Virus record (IMG/VR): IMGVR_UViG_3300031576_000070
Location: 1-49,496 of that record
Reading direction: 5' to 3' (one strand)
DNA length: 49,496 nt
From: a virus
Under the pieces are notes generated by a model. It saw nothing but the letters and a program-made list of their open reading frames with translations, was not told where the DNA came from and did not search any database. The position numbers were made by a program, and so were the translations under genes. Shown piece after piece: positions 33,486 through 40,468 of the stretch. Position 1 is the first letter of the stretch; each line of letters starts with the position of its first letter.

Positions 33486-33502
33486 AGCTTATGATCCGCC
33501 CT

Positions 33503-34363
33503 TCACGCCTCGCCAAACAACCGCTTCTCCAAGCTCGCATCGTCATCCATTCCGTCCAATCCCGACACCCGGTCCGCCGCAAACACCGCGGAACTCCCAC
33601 CCTTCGCGTCACCAGGAGCCATCCGCTTCGACCAGGTCATCTTCAACAAATCCCTCATCAACGGATCAACCCCGGCAGGATCATTCAACAGCAGCCACGT
33701 CTTGATCGCAATCTGACTCGGCGCAGTGGTAAAATCAGGCCACTCACGCACACGGCTCAAAATCCATTTCATTTCCGTCTGAAAATCGACCTGGTCCGGC
33801 TTCCCGGTACAGGACTCGACCGCGTCCTCCAAAATGAGCGGAAACTCCGTAGCGCTCAACACCCGAAGCTTGATCCGCTTCGACGCAACCGTCTCAGGAT
33901 GGCCCGACCCGCAATCCAACAATCCAGCCTCCACGGACGACGTGGGATCGTCCCCCGGCAAACCCGCCCGCAACCAACGGCCATGACGGCCGAAAATCCC
34001 ATGCTCCACGCCAATCGCGCCGCGAACCTGACGCTCCGAAAGTCCCAACGAATGACGATGCTTACTCAATAAACAAATCTCGGCGTGAACCCGCGTGGAA
34101 TCAAAACCCCTCGCCTTCAACGCATCATAGAACAACCGGTTGAACTCCCGAGACACCGCATACCAAACAAAACGCAACGCCACATCCAGCGAGTCCCGGC
34201 TGATCGGCATCAACTCGCCGTCCACCATGAGCGGAGTGTCAACGACCGGCGGAACCGTAATGGCGATAACGGCATCCGGGGCGTGGTCCAGCGCCCTATT
34301 GCCGATACGTGCAGCCACAACCTCAGCCGCAGCCGCCGAGCAAATGAGAACATCACTCGTCAT
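33503..34363 (-). CDS. Hypothetical protein upstream of TerL (terminase small subunit candidate)
   Basis: From the ATG at 34363 the protein has 286 aa. It has a helical, charged centre (YAVSREFNRLFYDALKARGFDSTRVHAEICLLSKHRHSLGLSERQVRGAIG) that could contain a helix-turn-helix, and an acidic C-terminal tail (GLDGMDDDASLEKRLFGEA). Only the position directly before TerL suggests a small terminase role. The start overlaps the previous gene by 11 bases. Confidence 0.5.
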   Translation of the reverse strand: MTSDVLICSAAAAEVVAARIGNRALDHAPDAVIAITVPPVVDTPLMVDGELMPISRDSLDVALRFVWYAVSREFNRLFYDALKARGFDSTRVHAEICLLSKHRHSLGLSERQVRGAIGVEHGIFGRHGRWLRAGLPGDDPTSSVEAGLLDCGSGHPETVASKRIKLRVLSATEFPLILEDAVESCTGKPDQVDFQTEMKWILSRVREWPDFTTAPSQIAIKTWLLLNDPAGVDPLMRDLLKMTWSKRMAPGDAKGGSSAVFAADRVSGLDGMDDDASLEKRLFGEA

Positions 34364-34487
34364 TCGTAACGATCGTTCCATCCACGAGCAAAGGAACTTC
34401 AGTTTCGACTGGCATGTCGACGACTGGCACTACGTGTCCCTCGAAGTATAAATCAGCTGGACCGCAAACGTCTTCAGCAGCTTGCAT
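34353..34487 (-). CDS. Small acidic protein (44 aa)
   Basis: Its start (ATG at 34487) overlaps the stop of the HTH gene (TAATG). The peptide reads MQAAEDVCGPADLYFEGHVV and then PVVDMPVETEVPLLVDGTIVTNDE, acidic with beta tendency. It overlaps the next gene by 11 bases. No family is known. Coding is supported by the coupled starts on both sides. Confidence 0.5.
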   Translation of the reverse strand: MQAAEDVCGPADLYFEGHVVPVVDMPVETEVPLLVDGTIVTNDE

Positions 34488-34882
34488 TACAGTTCGGCGC
34501 GGTCCACGTTGCGATACTCTATCGTCTTGTTCGCCCACTTCTCGGACACGCATTCTCCGCCAGTCTGACAAACAGTCTCCAAAGGCGGTTCCTGCGGCTT
34601 CAACACGATCGCACCGTAACTGGCAGGCGCCACCTCCACCTCCACCTCCGGCAACCGCAAATCACACGTCGAACCAACAGGAAGAACCCCCAAACCAGAA
34701 CCCTCCACAACCCCACTGTCCAAAAAACGACCCATCACGCCTCGACTCCAACGCCAAACCCCGCCAAACTCCACCGGACGCGGAGCCAGACCACTCTCCA
34801 CCATCTTCCGAAAATGAGCCACAGACACACGACACAACGCAGAACACTCCACAACGTCCAGCAACGACGGAAGACACTCCAT
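34487..34882 (-). CDS. Helix-turn-helix (AlpA/excisionase-type) DNA-binding protein
   Basis: From ATG 34882 (GGAGG 7 bases upstream) the protein has 131 aa. Residues 8-58 read LLDVVECSALCRVSVAHFRKM, then VESGLAPRPVEFGGVWRWSRGVMGRFLDSG, the winged HTH of AlpA/MerR-like excisionases and small terminases. The C-terminal half has an acidic repeat (PEVEVEVAP). As first gene of the virion operon it could be a late regulator or bind packaging sites. Confidence 0.65.
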   Translation of the reverse strand: MECLPSLLDVVECSALCRVSVAHFRKMVESGLAPRPVEFGGVWRWSRGVMGRFLDSGVVEGSGLGVLPVGSTCDLRLPEVEVEVAPASYGAIVLKPQEPPLETVCQTGGECVSEKWANKTIEYRNVDRAEL

Positions 34883-35026
34883 CAAACAACCTCCATTCAA
34901 CCCGCAGCAAACCAACGAAAAACGAGACACAGCCAAAAAGGAGAAGGGGATACCGCTACCACAAGCGCACGCGCGTAACGCCCCTTGGGAAAAAAGGTCC
35001 GCTTAGCCGTTGGGTCCCATACAAAG

Positions 35027-35054
35027 ATAATAGCGAAACTAGCGCCGTAGTCAA
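35027..35054 (-). promoter_or_regulatory. Sigma70-type promoter for the virion operon
   Basis: On the minus strand: -35 TTGACT (35054-35049, 5/6), 16-bp spacer, -10 TATTAT (35032-35027, 5/6). Transcription would start near 35020, 138 bases before the HTH gene. Confidence 0.65.
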
Positions 35055-35251
35055 CCCAAAAGCACGCTAGATGCTACAACGCAACAGAAGATTGCTTCTA
35101 GGACGTTAAGTGCGTACTTTCACGCACTCCGAATGGGCCTCCAATAAGCCACAAGTAGGACCAACCGATTCGGTCACACTTCAACTTCTGGGACAACTGT
35201 GCTAATCCGCCCATGTGCGTGATTTCGCGACGTTACATGAGCATCGCGCCC

Positions 35252-35281
35252 GCAAATAGTACATCTATTTGCATCAAATAG
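35252..35281. promoter_or_regulatory. Operator-like cluster of three CAAATAG half-sites
   Basis: CAAATAG (35253-35259), CTATTTG (35265-35271) and CAAATAG (35275-35281) alternate in orientation and form two overlapping perfect palindromes, with spacers of 5 and 3 bases. The cluster ends 12 bases before the -35 box of the rightward promoter: a likely repressor or activator site. Confidence 0.6.
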
Positions 35282-35293
35282 GACGGAATTGTC

Positions 35294-35322
35294 TTGATAA
35301 GCACCTTTTAGCATGGTATAGT
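35294..35322 (+). promoter_or_regulatory. Strong sigma70-type rightward promoter
   Basis: -35 TTGATA (35294-35299, 5/6), 17-bp spacer, -10 TATAGT (35317-35322, 5/6). Start expected near 35329. It drives the early block. Confidence 0.8.
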
Positions 35323-35340
35323 TTTGTCGTAAGGCTAAAG

Positions 35341-35372
35341 TGGCCCGCGTTCGGTGGATACGAACCGGGCCA
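35341..35372 (+). other. 5'-UTR hairpin of the early transcript
   Basis: TGGCCCGCGTTCG (35341-35353) pairs with CGAACCGGGCCA (35361-35372) over 12 bp with a single bulged base and a 7-nt loop. No T-run follows. It may protect the 5' end or bind a regulator. Confidence 0.55.
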
Positions 35373-35401
35373 TTGGCCAAAACCGTGAAAGGGTTTTGAC
35401 A

Positions 35402-35596
35402 ATGAGTATTGTAGCAGAAATCGTGGGCAATGAGCTAGTCATTCGGCTGCCGTTGCAATCCCCAGCGCCATCGGCGTCCGGCAAAACGCTCGTAGTCGCG
35501 TCATCGCATGGAAACGTGGCAACGACGGCGGTCGTGAACGGGCAACCCGTCATCATCGGCGTCAACGCCTACATCCGCAAAGGGGGTGCATCGTGA
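35402..35596 (+). CDS. First early protein, 64 aa, unknown
   Basis: ATG at 35402 follows AAAGGGTTTTGACA. The protein (MSIVAEIVGNELVIRLPLQS, then SASGKTLVVASSHG) is a compact beta pattern that ends KGGAS. Its last bases AAAGGGGGTGCATCGTGA also serve as ribosome site and start of the next gene. It is the promoter-proximal product of the rightward block, so it is made first on infection. No family is recognised. Confidence 0.65.
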   Translation: MSIVAEIVGNELVIRLPLQSPAPSASGKTLVVASSHGNVATTAVVNGQPVIIGVNAYIRKGGAS

Positions 35597-35850
35597 AAGT
35601 TACAGGAATATCAGAATTCGAGCACGCTCTATCGCTGAACATACTCGAGACGTGTCGGATGGCGCGCGCAGACGGAACGGCCGCTATGAGTATGGCGTGC
35701 CTACAGCAGTGCGTACCATCTCCAAGCGCCTTGCTGCCGGGCGCGCCGCGCGGAGCTAACGCGCAGTATTACTACGCGCAATTGTTTGCAGCGGTAGCGC
35801 GTCGTATCTGCAAAGGATATTTCAAGATCACGGAAGGGGGTGGCGCGTGA
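35593..35850 (+). CDS. Early protein, 85 aa, unknown
   Basis: GTG start coupled to the previous stop (GTGA). A helical protein with two Cys-containing segments (LETCRMARADG, MACLQQCVPS), then YYYAQLFAAVARRICKGYF and the tail TEGGGA. The tail's DNA (GGAAGGGGGTGGCGC) acts as ribosome site for the next gene. Function unknown. Confidence 0.6.
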   Translation: MKVTGISEFEHALSLNILETCRMARADGTAAMSMACLQQCVPSPSALLPGAPRGANAQYYYAQLFAAVARRICKGYFKITEGGGA

Positions 35851-36377
35851 AAACCATTATTTTAACGGGCAAACCGCATTTTCAACGCTACGCGGGCGGC
35901 GTGAATGGCGGTGGCCGCATGATGAGAAGCATAAATTTTGATGCATTATCAAACGCACAGCTACTGGATCTAGCGAGTCAACGATACCGAACCAAGCAAA
36001 CCCCCACGCGACTAGCGCGGCTTACAGCGGTAGGCGCAACTTGGAACGAGCGCAACGAAGTTGGAGCACAAGCTGAAGCAGTATTTCGAAAGCGCGGGCG
36101 CCAACATTTGGAATCGAAACCGCTTTCAGAGCGACTCACCGTAAGACGTTGGTCCGGCGTGCGAGCCATGAATTGCAATTCACCCGAATGCTACGAGGAA
36201 AACGAAATCGCTGACCCCCACGAATTGTCAATGGAGCGCGTCGAACAGCTTGAAAACGTGCTCATGGTGTTTCTCGACAACGAGCCATTGAGGGATTGCG
36301 ACGACGAGGAAGATTTGGTTCGCTTCGTAGTCGAATTCGTTTTGGAGCACACCGCGGAAATGGCGGTGACAGCGTGA
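35847..36377 (+). CDS. Early protein, 176 aa, unknown
   Basis: GTG start in the coupled series. The N-terminus is basic and Gly-rich (YAGGVNGGGRMMRS), the centre is helical (LLDLASQRYRTKQTPTRLARL) and the C-terminal third is strongly acidic (LRDCDDEEDLVRFVVEFVLEHTAE). Two nearby cysteines (NCNSPEC) are present. Acidic tails like this are frequent in phage anti-host proteins, but nothing specific can be claimed. Confidence 0.6.
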   Translation: MKTIILTGKPHFQRYAGGVNGGGRMMRSINFDALSNAQLLDLASQRYRTKQTPTRLARLTAVGATWNERNEVGAQAEAVFRKRGRQHLESKPLSERLTVRRWSGVRAMNCNSPECYEENEIADPHELSMERVEQLENVLMVFLDNEPLRDCDDEEDLVRFVVEFVLEHTAEMAVTA

Positions 36378-36435
36378 CCGCGCCGATGGCCAAAACCGTG
36401 AAAACGCGACGATCGCACCGGTTGGCGTTGACGGT

Positions 36436-36561
36436 GTGCATCGGTCTGTTCCTATCGAAGCGACTCGCGTGGAGGCGCGGTTCGTGGCGTTCGTCCTGGC
36501 CCTGGCGGATGCCGAGACGGTTCGCCGCGCGCTGGATTACGCGGAAGGGGGTGGCGCATGA
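36436..36561 (+). CDS. Small early protein, 41 aa, start uncertain
   Basis: A GTG at 36436 is the only standard start in this frame. The peptide VHRSVPIEATRVEARFVAFV continues LALADAETVRRALDYAEGGGA. It ends in the same GGGA tail, encoded by the same ribosome-site DNA as 35593-35850, and its stop overlaps the next ATG (ATGA). These support coding; the 5' part may have been disrupted. Confidence 0.45.
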   Translation: MHRSVPIEATRVEARFVAFVLALADAETVRRALDYAEGGGA

Positions 36562-36710
36562 CGCACGAAAACATCTTCAAGGCGTTCGTAAAAGCGGGCG
36601 GGAAGAGGATGCAACTATCGGAATTGAAGCACGTGAGGTCGATGGACTGCTCCAAGTGCGTGGAATGGCCGGGATGCGTGAGACCGGCGACCGCCACATC
36701 ATTGACGTAA
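36558..36710 (+). CDS. Small Cys-containing early protein, 50 aa
   Basis: ATG 36558 has the shared ribosome site GGAAGGGGGTGGCGC. The protein MTHENIFKAFVKAGGKRMQL has a knuckle-like CSKCVEWPGC near its end. The first residues M[NT]HEN[VI] recur in two more small ORFs at 37625 and 38474, so this is a small repeated family. Its stop overlaps the next ATG (TAATG). Confidence 0.6.
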   Translation: MTHENIFKAFVKAGGKRMQLSELKHVRSMDCSKCVEWPGCVRPATATSLT

Positions 36711-36973
36711 TGAAAGTCGCCGGAGCCCAAGGGCGCCTCGCGTGCTCGACCACCGAGGTCTGGGATATGGCCAACCCATGCCCGATCGAAATCAATCCGT
36801 CCGACCGAATGGCGTTTGCTGCGGCGCTGTCGCCGATAACGTGTGAGTACGGATGTAAGGTTCCGTGCATCACACGCGGTCAAGAGCGGCGCTACCCCAA
36901 GCGAGCCTCGCTCATCGGATCGGCGATGGTCGCCTCGCACAAAGCGGCGCTTGGATCGGATGGTGCGATATGA
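36710..36973 (+). CDS. Hypothetical early protein, 87 aa
   Basis: ATG 36710 overlaps the previous stop. The protein has four cysteines (LACSTT, NPCPIE, TCEYGCKVPC) that could make a small metal site, and a basic middle (RGQERRYPKRAS). A longer reading from 36296 in this frame is Arg/Trp-rich noise upstream of 36710 and is not used. The stop overlaps the start of the AAA+ gene. Confidence 0.55.
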   Translation: MKVAGAQGRLACSTTEVWDMANPCPIEINPSDRMAFAAALSPITCEYGCKVPCITRGQERRYPKRASLIGSAMVASHKAALGSDGAI

Positions 36974-37635
36974 CCGCGCTATTTGAACGCTATCGACCCG
37001 CTATTTGGGCCGAAGTTGTCGGGCAAGACAAGGTCGTTGCGCAAATCGACTTCATTCGTCAGCGCGGGCTTGGTGGGAAAGCTTATTGGTTGTCCGGCTC
37101 ATCCGGCACCGGAAAGACCACGATTGCGAGGTTGCTCGCGGGCGCGATAGCCGAGCCGTTCAATGTTACGGAAGTCGATGCTAACGAAGTGTCATTGGAT
37201 TGGCTCCGCGATGCGGAGCGCGTCAGCCCGATGTACGGGCTTGGGGCGCGGTCCGGCCGTGCGTACATCATCAACGAAGCGCATGGACTCAAGGGCATGG
37301 TGTTGCGCAAATTGGATGTAATGCTCGAAGACCTTCCTAACCACGTTTTGTGGGCATTTACCACAACTTCTGAAGGTGAAGAGCTTTTGTTTGAATCGCA
37401 ACGGGACGCCGGGCCGTTTATGTCGCGCTGCATTCCATTGCCGTTGGCGCGTCGAGATATCACTCGCCCAATGGCCGAGCGCTGCAAGATGATCTTGGAG
37501 CGAGAGGGCTTGGACGGTCTGCCGATCGAACGGTACGTATCGGTCTTAAAGGAAGAACGAAACAACATGCGAGCGGTCCTTCAGCGCGGCGAGCGCGGGG
37601 ATTTTATCTCGAAAGGAAAAAACAATGAACCATGA
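36970..37635 (+). CDS. Clamp-loader-like AAA+ ATPase (DnaX-type, short)
   Basis: The 221-aa protein starts YRPAIWAEVVGQDKVV, like DnaX/RFC subunits. Walker A is GSSGTGKT (43-50), Walker B is AYIINEAH (98-105, with Asn in place of the usual Asp), sensor 1 is in WAFTTT, and the clamp-loader SRC motif is at 152-154 (FMSRCIPLPL). The C-terminal collar domain is missing. It may borrow host clamp-loader subunits or form a shortened ring to load a sliding clamp at phage replication forks. No phage polymerase was seen, so it probably serves the host replisome. Confidence 0.8.
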   Translation: MTALFERYRPAIWAEVVGQDKVVAQIDFIRQRGLGGKAYWLSGSSGTGKTTIARLLAGAIAEPFNVTEVDANEVSLDWLRDAERVSPMYGLGARSGRAYIINEAHGLKGMVLRKLDVMLEDLPNHVLWAFTTTSEGEELLFESQRDAGPFMSRCIPLPLARRDITRPMAERCKMILEREGLDGLPIERYVSVLKEERNNMRAVLQRGERGDFISKGKNNEP

Positions 37636-37714
37636 AAACGTGCTGAAAGTCTGCGAAGCGCGCGTGCTTGTTGCGGCTGAGCAGAAAGAGGAATCGGAAG
37701 CAGGTGGCGCGTGA
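37625..37714 (+). CDS. Small MNHEN-family peptide, 29 aa
   Basis: ATG 37625 begins MNHENVLKVCEARVLVAAEQ and ends KEESEAGGA. It overlaps the AAA+ gene's end and is coupled to the next gene (GTGA at 37711). Its first 20 bases are repeated exactly at 38473-38492. It is a helical peptide; function unknown. Confidence 0.5.
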   Translation: MNHENVLKVCEARVLVAAEQKEESEAGGA

Positions 37715-38244
37715 AGCCACACATTGACTTCCTGAAATCCTTAGATGCTTGCGACGAGGCCGTCGACTGGGCTGAACAATTCGATGACTCGCAAACGGCG
37801 TGGGACGCCTGCGAGCGCGCTGACTGGATGGTTTGGCTCATGGCGTACACGGTCATCGGTGCGCCCTGGTCGGACGCGCGTCGTCCATTCGTACTGGCGG
37901 CGTGCGAGTGCGCGAGATTGCCGTTGCGGTACGTTCCAGCGCACGAACATCGTCCGCGTATCGCAATCGAATGCGCAGAGTCTTGGGCGCGCGGGGAGCA
38001 TGATGACAGAAAGCGCATCGACGAAGCGGCGCGGGCGGCGGCGGCGGTGGCGTCCTGGGGGGCGATGGCCTGGTATGTGAGGGTGGCGGCACCATGGGGC
38101 GCGAGGGACTGGTTGGCGGCGTTTCTGTTGGCGGGGGCGGAACCGAGCACCATTCGCGCGTGCGCCGTCATCGTTCGTCGGCACTACCCCGTATCGCCGG
38201 ACAGGATGTTGTTGAACTCGCAGGAAGAGAAGGGCGTCGCATGA
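37711..38244 (+). CDS. Helical early protein with DxxDACxRADW motif, 177 aa
   Basis: The N-terminal third reads CDEAVDWAEQF, then TAWDACERADWMVWLMAYTV. This Cys/Trp-rich motif is widespread in small phage and bacterial proteins of unknown function. The middle is an Ala-rich helix (RIDEAARAAAAVASWGAMAWYV) and the end is basic. GTG start, coupled on both sides. No catalytic site is seen. Confidence 0.6.
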   Translation: MKPHIDFLKSLDACDEAVDWAEQFDDSQTAWDACERADWMVWLMAYTVIGAPWSDARRPFVLAACECARLPLRYVPAHEHRPRIAIECAESWARGEHDDRKRIDEAARAAAAVASWGAMAWYVRVAAPWGARDWLAAFLLAGAEPSTIRACAVIVRRHYPVSPDRMLLNSQEEKGVA

Positions 38245-38456
38245 AAACTGAAAAACCGGAATCGGCAAGGACCGCGAACGAAGGCCACGTGAAAAGTGGC
38301 GCGATCCAAAAACAGTTCGCCATATCGCAACCGGTGCTGTTGCGGTGGATCAAAGAGGGGAAAATTCCGTTCATCAACATCGGCAAACTCGGCGGGCGTC
38401 CAGTCTACAGGTTCCGATTGTCCCAGGTTGAGGCGGCGCTGAAGGGCTTGGCATAG
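38241..38456 (+). CDS. Excisionase/AlpA-like HTH protein, 71 aa
   Basis: Residues 19-66 read KSGAIQKQFAISQPVLLRWI, then KEGKIPFINIGKLGGRPVYRF and RLSQVEAALKGLA: the short winged HTH (helix_turn_helix_17) of excisionases and AlpA regulators. It probably regulates transcription from a phage promoter. Its ATG overlaps the previous stop (ATGA). No integrase is present, so an excision role lacks support. Confidence 0.75.
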   Translation: MKTEKPESARTANEGHVKSGAIQKQFAISQPVLLRWIKEGKIPFINIGKLGGRPVYRFRLSQVEAALKGLA

Positions 38457-38473
38457 CAGGAGGAGGGCGGCGA

Positions 38474-38512
38474 ATGAACCATGAAAACGTGCGGCCTGTT
38501 GAAATTGAATGA
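38474..38512 (+). CDS. 12-codon MNHEN mini-ORF (remnant)
   Basis: A perfect ribosome site (AGGAGG at 38461-38466) precedes ATG 38474, which encodes only MNHENVRPVEIE. The first 20 bases copy 37624-37643. It is most likely the truncated start of a third family member that closes the early operon. Confidence 0.35.
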   Translation: MNHENVRPVEIE

Positions 38513-39652
38513 AAGATCAACATCCGTGGATTTTTCGCTTTCGGCAGCGTTGCAGAGGGGAATTAGGGGTGATCCAATTTAGTAATGGCGTCAAGCTCCA
38601 GTTTGTTTTTTTGATTTGTCGTCGATCGTTCGTTAGATTGTGTAATGCAGGAGTCGGGCGCGCCGGCCGTGTATCCTCATCCGGCGCGCCCTGCACTCGC
38701 TGCACGTATGGGCGCTCGGGTTGCTTCCCAGCATTGCCCTATCCTCCCATACGTTTCCCATAACGCTGAAAAACCCGGCGTGCGACGTTGCGCGGCTCAC
38801 GACGGTCGCACGCCTCAATGGGACTACTCCTAGTGCAGGAATAGACCGTCCGCGCTCCATCCGCCGGGTTATTCCGCGTCGAAGTAACAAAGCGATCAGG
38901 GGTGTAAGGCGTGTCGGAGTCGTCGTCGTCACGGGTCGTGGTCTCTGTCGTTTTTCATCCGCAATCCATCCTCCACTTTCCATCATTGCTATGGTTCTCG
39001 GTTCGCGCGGAGCAACCCCATCATTTTCAACAATGATGTAAGCCGCTCTTTATTTGCCACAGCCCTTCGGACAGCTTAGAGCGTTCTGCTTCTTTATCGT
39101 GGCTATCAGAACCGCACCCGCCACGCTGCAATTTATTACCGTTGGGTGGGTTATTCCAACGGGAACTTACATATTTAAGGTATCATTTCTTCCGTGCGGC
39201 AGAAGTGTTGCACTCTGCGCGCGGAAACAGTACATAAGGCGCAATGCCCACTGGCGGGCTTAGACTACGCGGAATCCTGCCGCCGTACCGCGTATCCCCC
39301 GGTGGGCCTCGGCCCTGCGGAGCGTCCGGGAAAGCTCCGTACGTTTTTTGCCGGGCCACGAGTTGGATTGACCAACGCCCGACCTCTTGGTGTTATTGGA
39401 CTTCCCTCCTGCACTAGGCGCGATCGGACTGCCGCAGCATGGTCGGGAACCAACGTCGGCGCAGAAAGATACCCGAGTGCTTCGCGAATCGCGTCCAGTT
39501 GGCCCCTAGAAACTTCCCCCGAGTCTGCCGCAACATGGCCTTCTTGGTAAGGAACGGATCGATGCGTTCCGACCGTGTCCTCCGCGAAACATCTTGAGCC
39601 TCACGTCGTCTCCAGGCGGGGTCGTCTGCCGCGGCTCCTGCACCGGTGGTGT

Positions 39653-39991
39653 TCAGGCTCTGTGCTCTGTAGACTTGACCACCTGTCGTTGCCAAGCATG
39701 CCGGCGGCGTTTCCCTTTGCTCAACAGCCTGGCTCCGTATCCCTTGAATTCGTTGGCTATTACGTCCCCGCAATCGTTGCACGCGAATACCCGGTGCACC
39801 GTATCGCGCGAGATGTCGGAAGCAATCGGGGTCCGGGCAGCGTTGTCCGGGCTGGGAACCGAGGAAAAAGCCAGCCTGTGCCCGGACCCCGTCGCTGTGT
39901 GCTTGTCCTGTTTCACAAAAAACGCTCCTCGGTTCCGACCACAAGGGCCGAAATCGAATGGTCGTGACCGCATCAAAACCCGCCGACTCAT
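39653..39991 (-). CDS. Possible small zinc-knuckle protein on the minus strand
   Basis: The 112-aa frame starts at 39991 with ATGA overlap to a 9-codon ORF behind the minus promoter at 40.05 kb. A GTG near 39913 after GAGGAG would give about 86 aa. The end reads HRVFACNDCGDVIANEFKGY, then GARLLSKGKRRRHAWQRQVV, with one CxxC knuckle and a basic tail. Possible DNA-binding regulator; overlapping frames make this uncertain. Confidence 0.4.
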   Translation of the reverse strand: MSRRVLMRSRPFDFGPCGRNRGAFFVKQDKHTATGSGHRLAFSSVPSPDNAARTPIASDISRDTVHRVFACNDCGDVIANEFKGYGARLLSKGKRRRHAWQRQVVKSTEHRA

Positions 39992-40031
39992 GGCCGGAAC
40001 CGAAAAGCGTTCTCCATGCGATCACGCCTTG

Positions 40032-40060
40032 AATATACGCTATCCTTCCCGCTCCTGCAA
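40032..40060 (-). promoter_or_regulatory. Leftward promoter, CTTGCA-N15-GCGTATATT type
   Basis: On the minus strand: -35 TTGCAG (40060-40055), 17-bp spacer, -10 TATATT (40037-40032, 5/6). It shares CTTGCA and GCGTATA at identical spacing with the rightward promoter 160 bases away. Confidence 0.5.
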
Positions 40061-40193
40061 GAGAAAAATCTTGTCCCATTGGCGAGCGCCGCGGGAATCG
40101 TCGCATCGACGGGCAAAATGGTCCCGCTCCGCGCCCGATCTCGACGCGCTGATTGCCGTCCAAAAGATTTTCCAGAATTCTCGATTTCGCCAC

Positions 40194-40222
40194 TTGCACA
40201 TATTCGCAACCCGGCGTATAAT
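40194..40222 (+). promoter_or_regulatory. Rightward promoter, CTTGCA-N15-GCGTATAAT type
   Basis: -35 TTGCAC (40194-40199), 17-bp spacer, perfect -10 TATAAT (40217-40222). The ATG of the next gene is at 40229, where transcription should begin, so the mRNA would be leaderless. Confidence 0.6.
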
Positions 40223-40228
40223 CCCAGC

Positions 40229-40468
40229 ATGTGCGAACACCCTTCAAACAATCCCGAGACGATACGCAGAGCAAAACTATGCGACTTGGATCATGGCATA
40301 CGACTGGCCTGGGAGGCCTTCGCGGAGCTGCACCCAACTGGGAGCACCAATTCAGAGGCGTTCGCAGCGGGGTACGTCAGCGGCAGTGTGCGCGATTTGG
40401 GAAAAGACGAAATGGGGATGCGATGGACAGCACGAAGCACAAAACAGCGGACGAAATCGACGAAATGA
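40229..40468 (+). CDS. First gene of the recombination operon, 79 aa, unknown
   Basis: ATG 40229 sits 6 bases after a TATAAT box with no ribosome site, which suggests leaderless translation. The protein MCEHPSNNPETIRRAKLCDL has a helix (DHGIRLAWEAFAELHPTG) and AFAAGYVSGSVRDLG. The element AW..f......AF.AGy..G resembles the next gene product, so the two may be diverged relatives. It overlaps the next gene by 46 bases. Confidence 0.55.
   Translation: MCEHPSNNPETIRRAKLCDLDHGIRLAWEAFAELHPTGSTNSEAFAAGYVSGSVRDLGKDEMGMRWTARSTKQRTKSTK

Larger units (their letters stand above)
34883..35401. other. Divergent control region between the two gene blocks
   Basis: 519 bases without a convincing gene. It holds one promoter for each strand, an operator-like cluster, a 7-bp inverted repeat AGTGCGT/ACGCACT (35109-35128), a 5-bp one AGAAG/CTTCT (35086-35099) and a 5'-UTR hairpin. 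It is the likely main transcription switch. Confidence 0.75.
38513..40228. other. Gene-poor 1.7-kb region with inverted repeats
   Basis: No convincing plus-strand gene is seen. Strong inverted repeats are present: GGGCGCGCCGG/CCGGCGCGCCC (38656-38691), GGCGTGCGAC/GTCGCACGCC (38777-38814) and CCGTTGG/CCAACGG (39139-39162). A terminator-like GGAGC/GCTCC stem with six T (39319-39349) faces right. The minus strand has a promoter near 40.05 kb and one likely gene (39653-39991). Further left, a minus frame at 39265-39600 looks coding but lacks a start; one extra T in a TTT run near 39586 would explain a frameshift. The region could hold an origin or regulators. Confidence 0.5.

Noticed and set aside
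35174-35380. Minus-strand 68-aa ORF with CTICGRDAHVTSRNHAH
   Set aside because: The pattern hints at an HNH finger, but the ORF covers the strong rightward promoter and the operator cluster, has no ribosome site and lacks the rest of an HNH core.
36296-36710. Plus-strand ORF extending the 87-aa gene upstream to a 225-aa protein
   Set aside because: The extension is Arg/Trp-rich noise typical of a shadow frame; two coupled genes (36436 and 36558) in other frames explain the region better.
39414-40337. 307-aa minus-strand ORF and 292-aa plus-strand ORF over 39.4-40.5 kb
   Set aside because: Both have shadow-like composition and conflict with the promoter pair at 40.03-40.22 kb and the leaderless gene at 40229.
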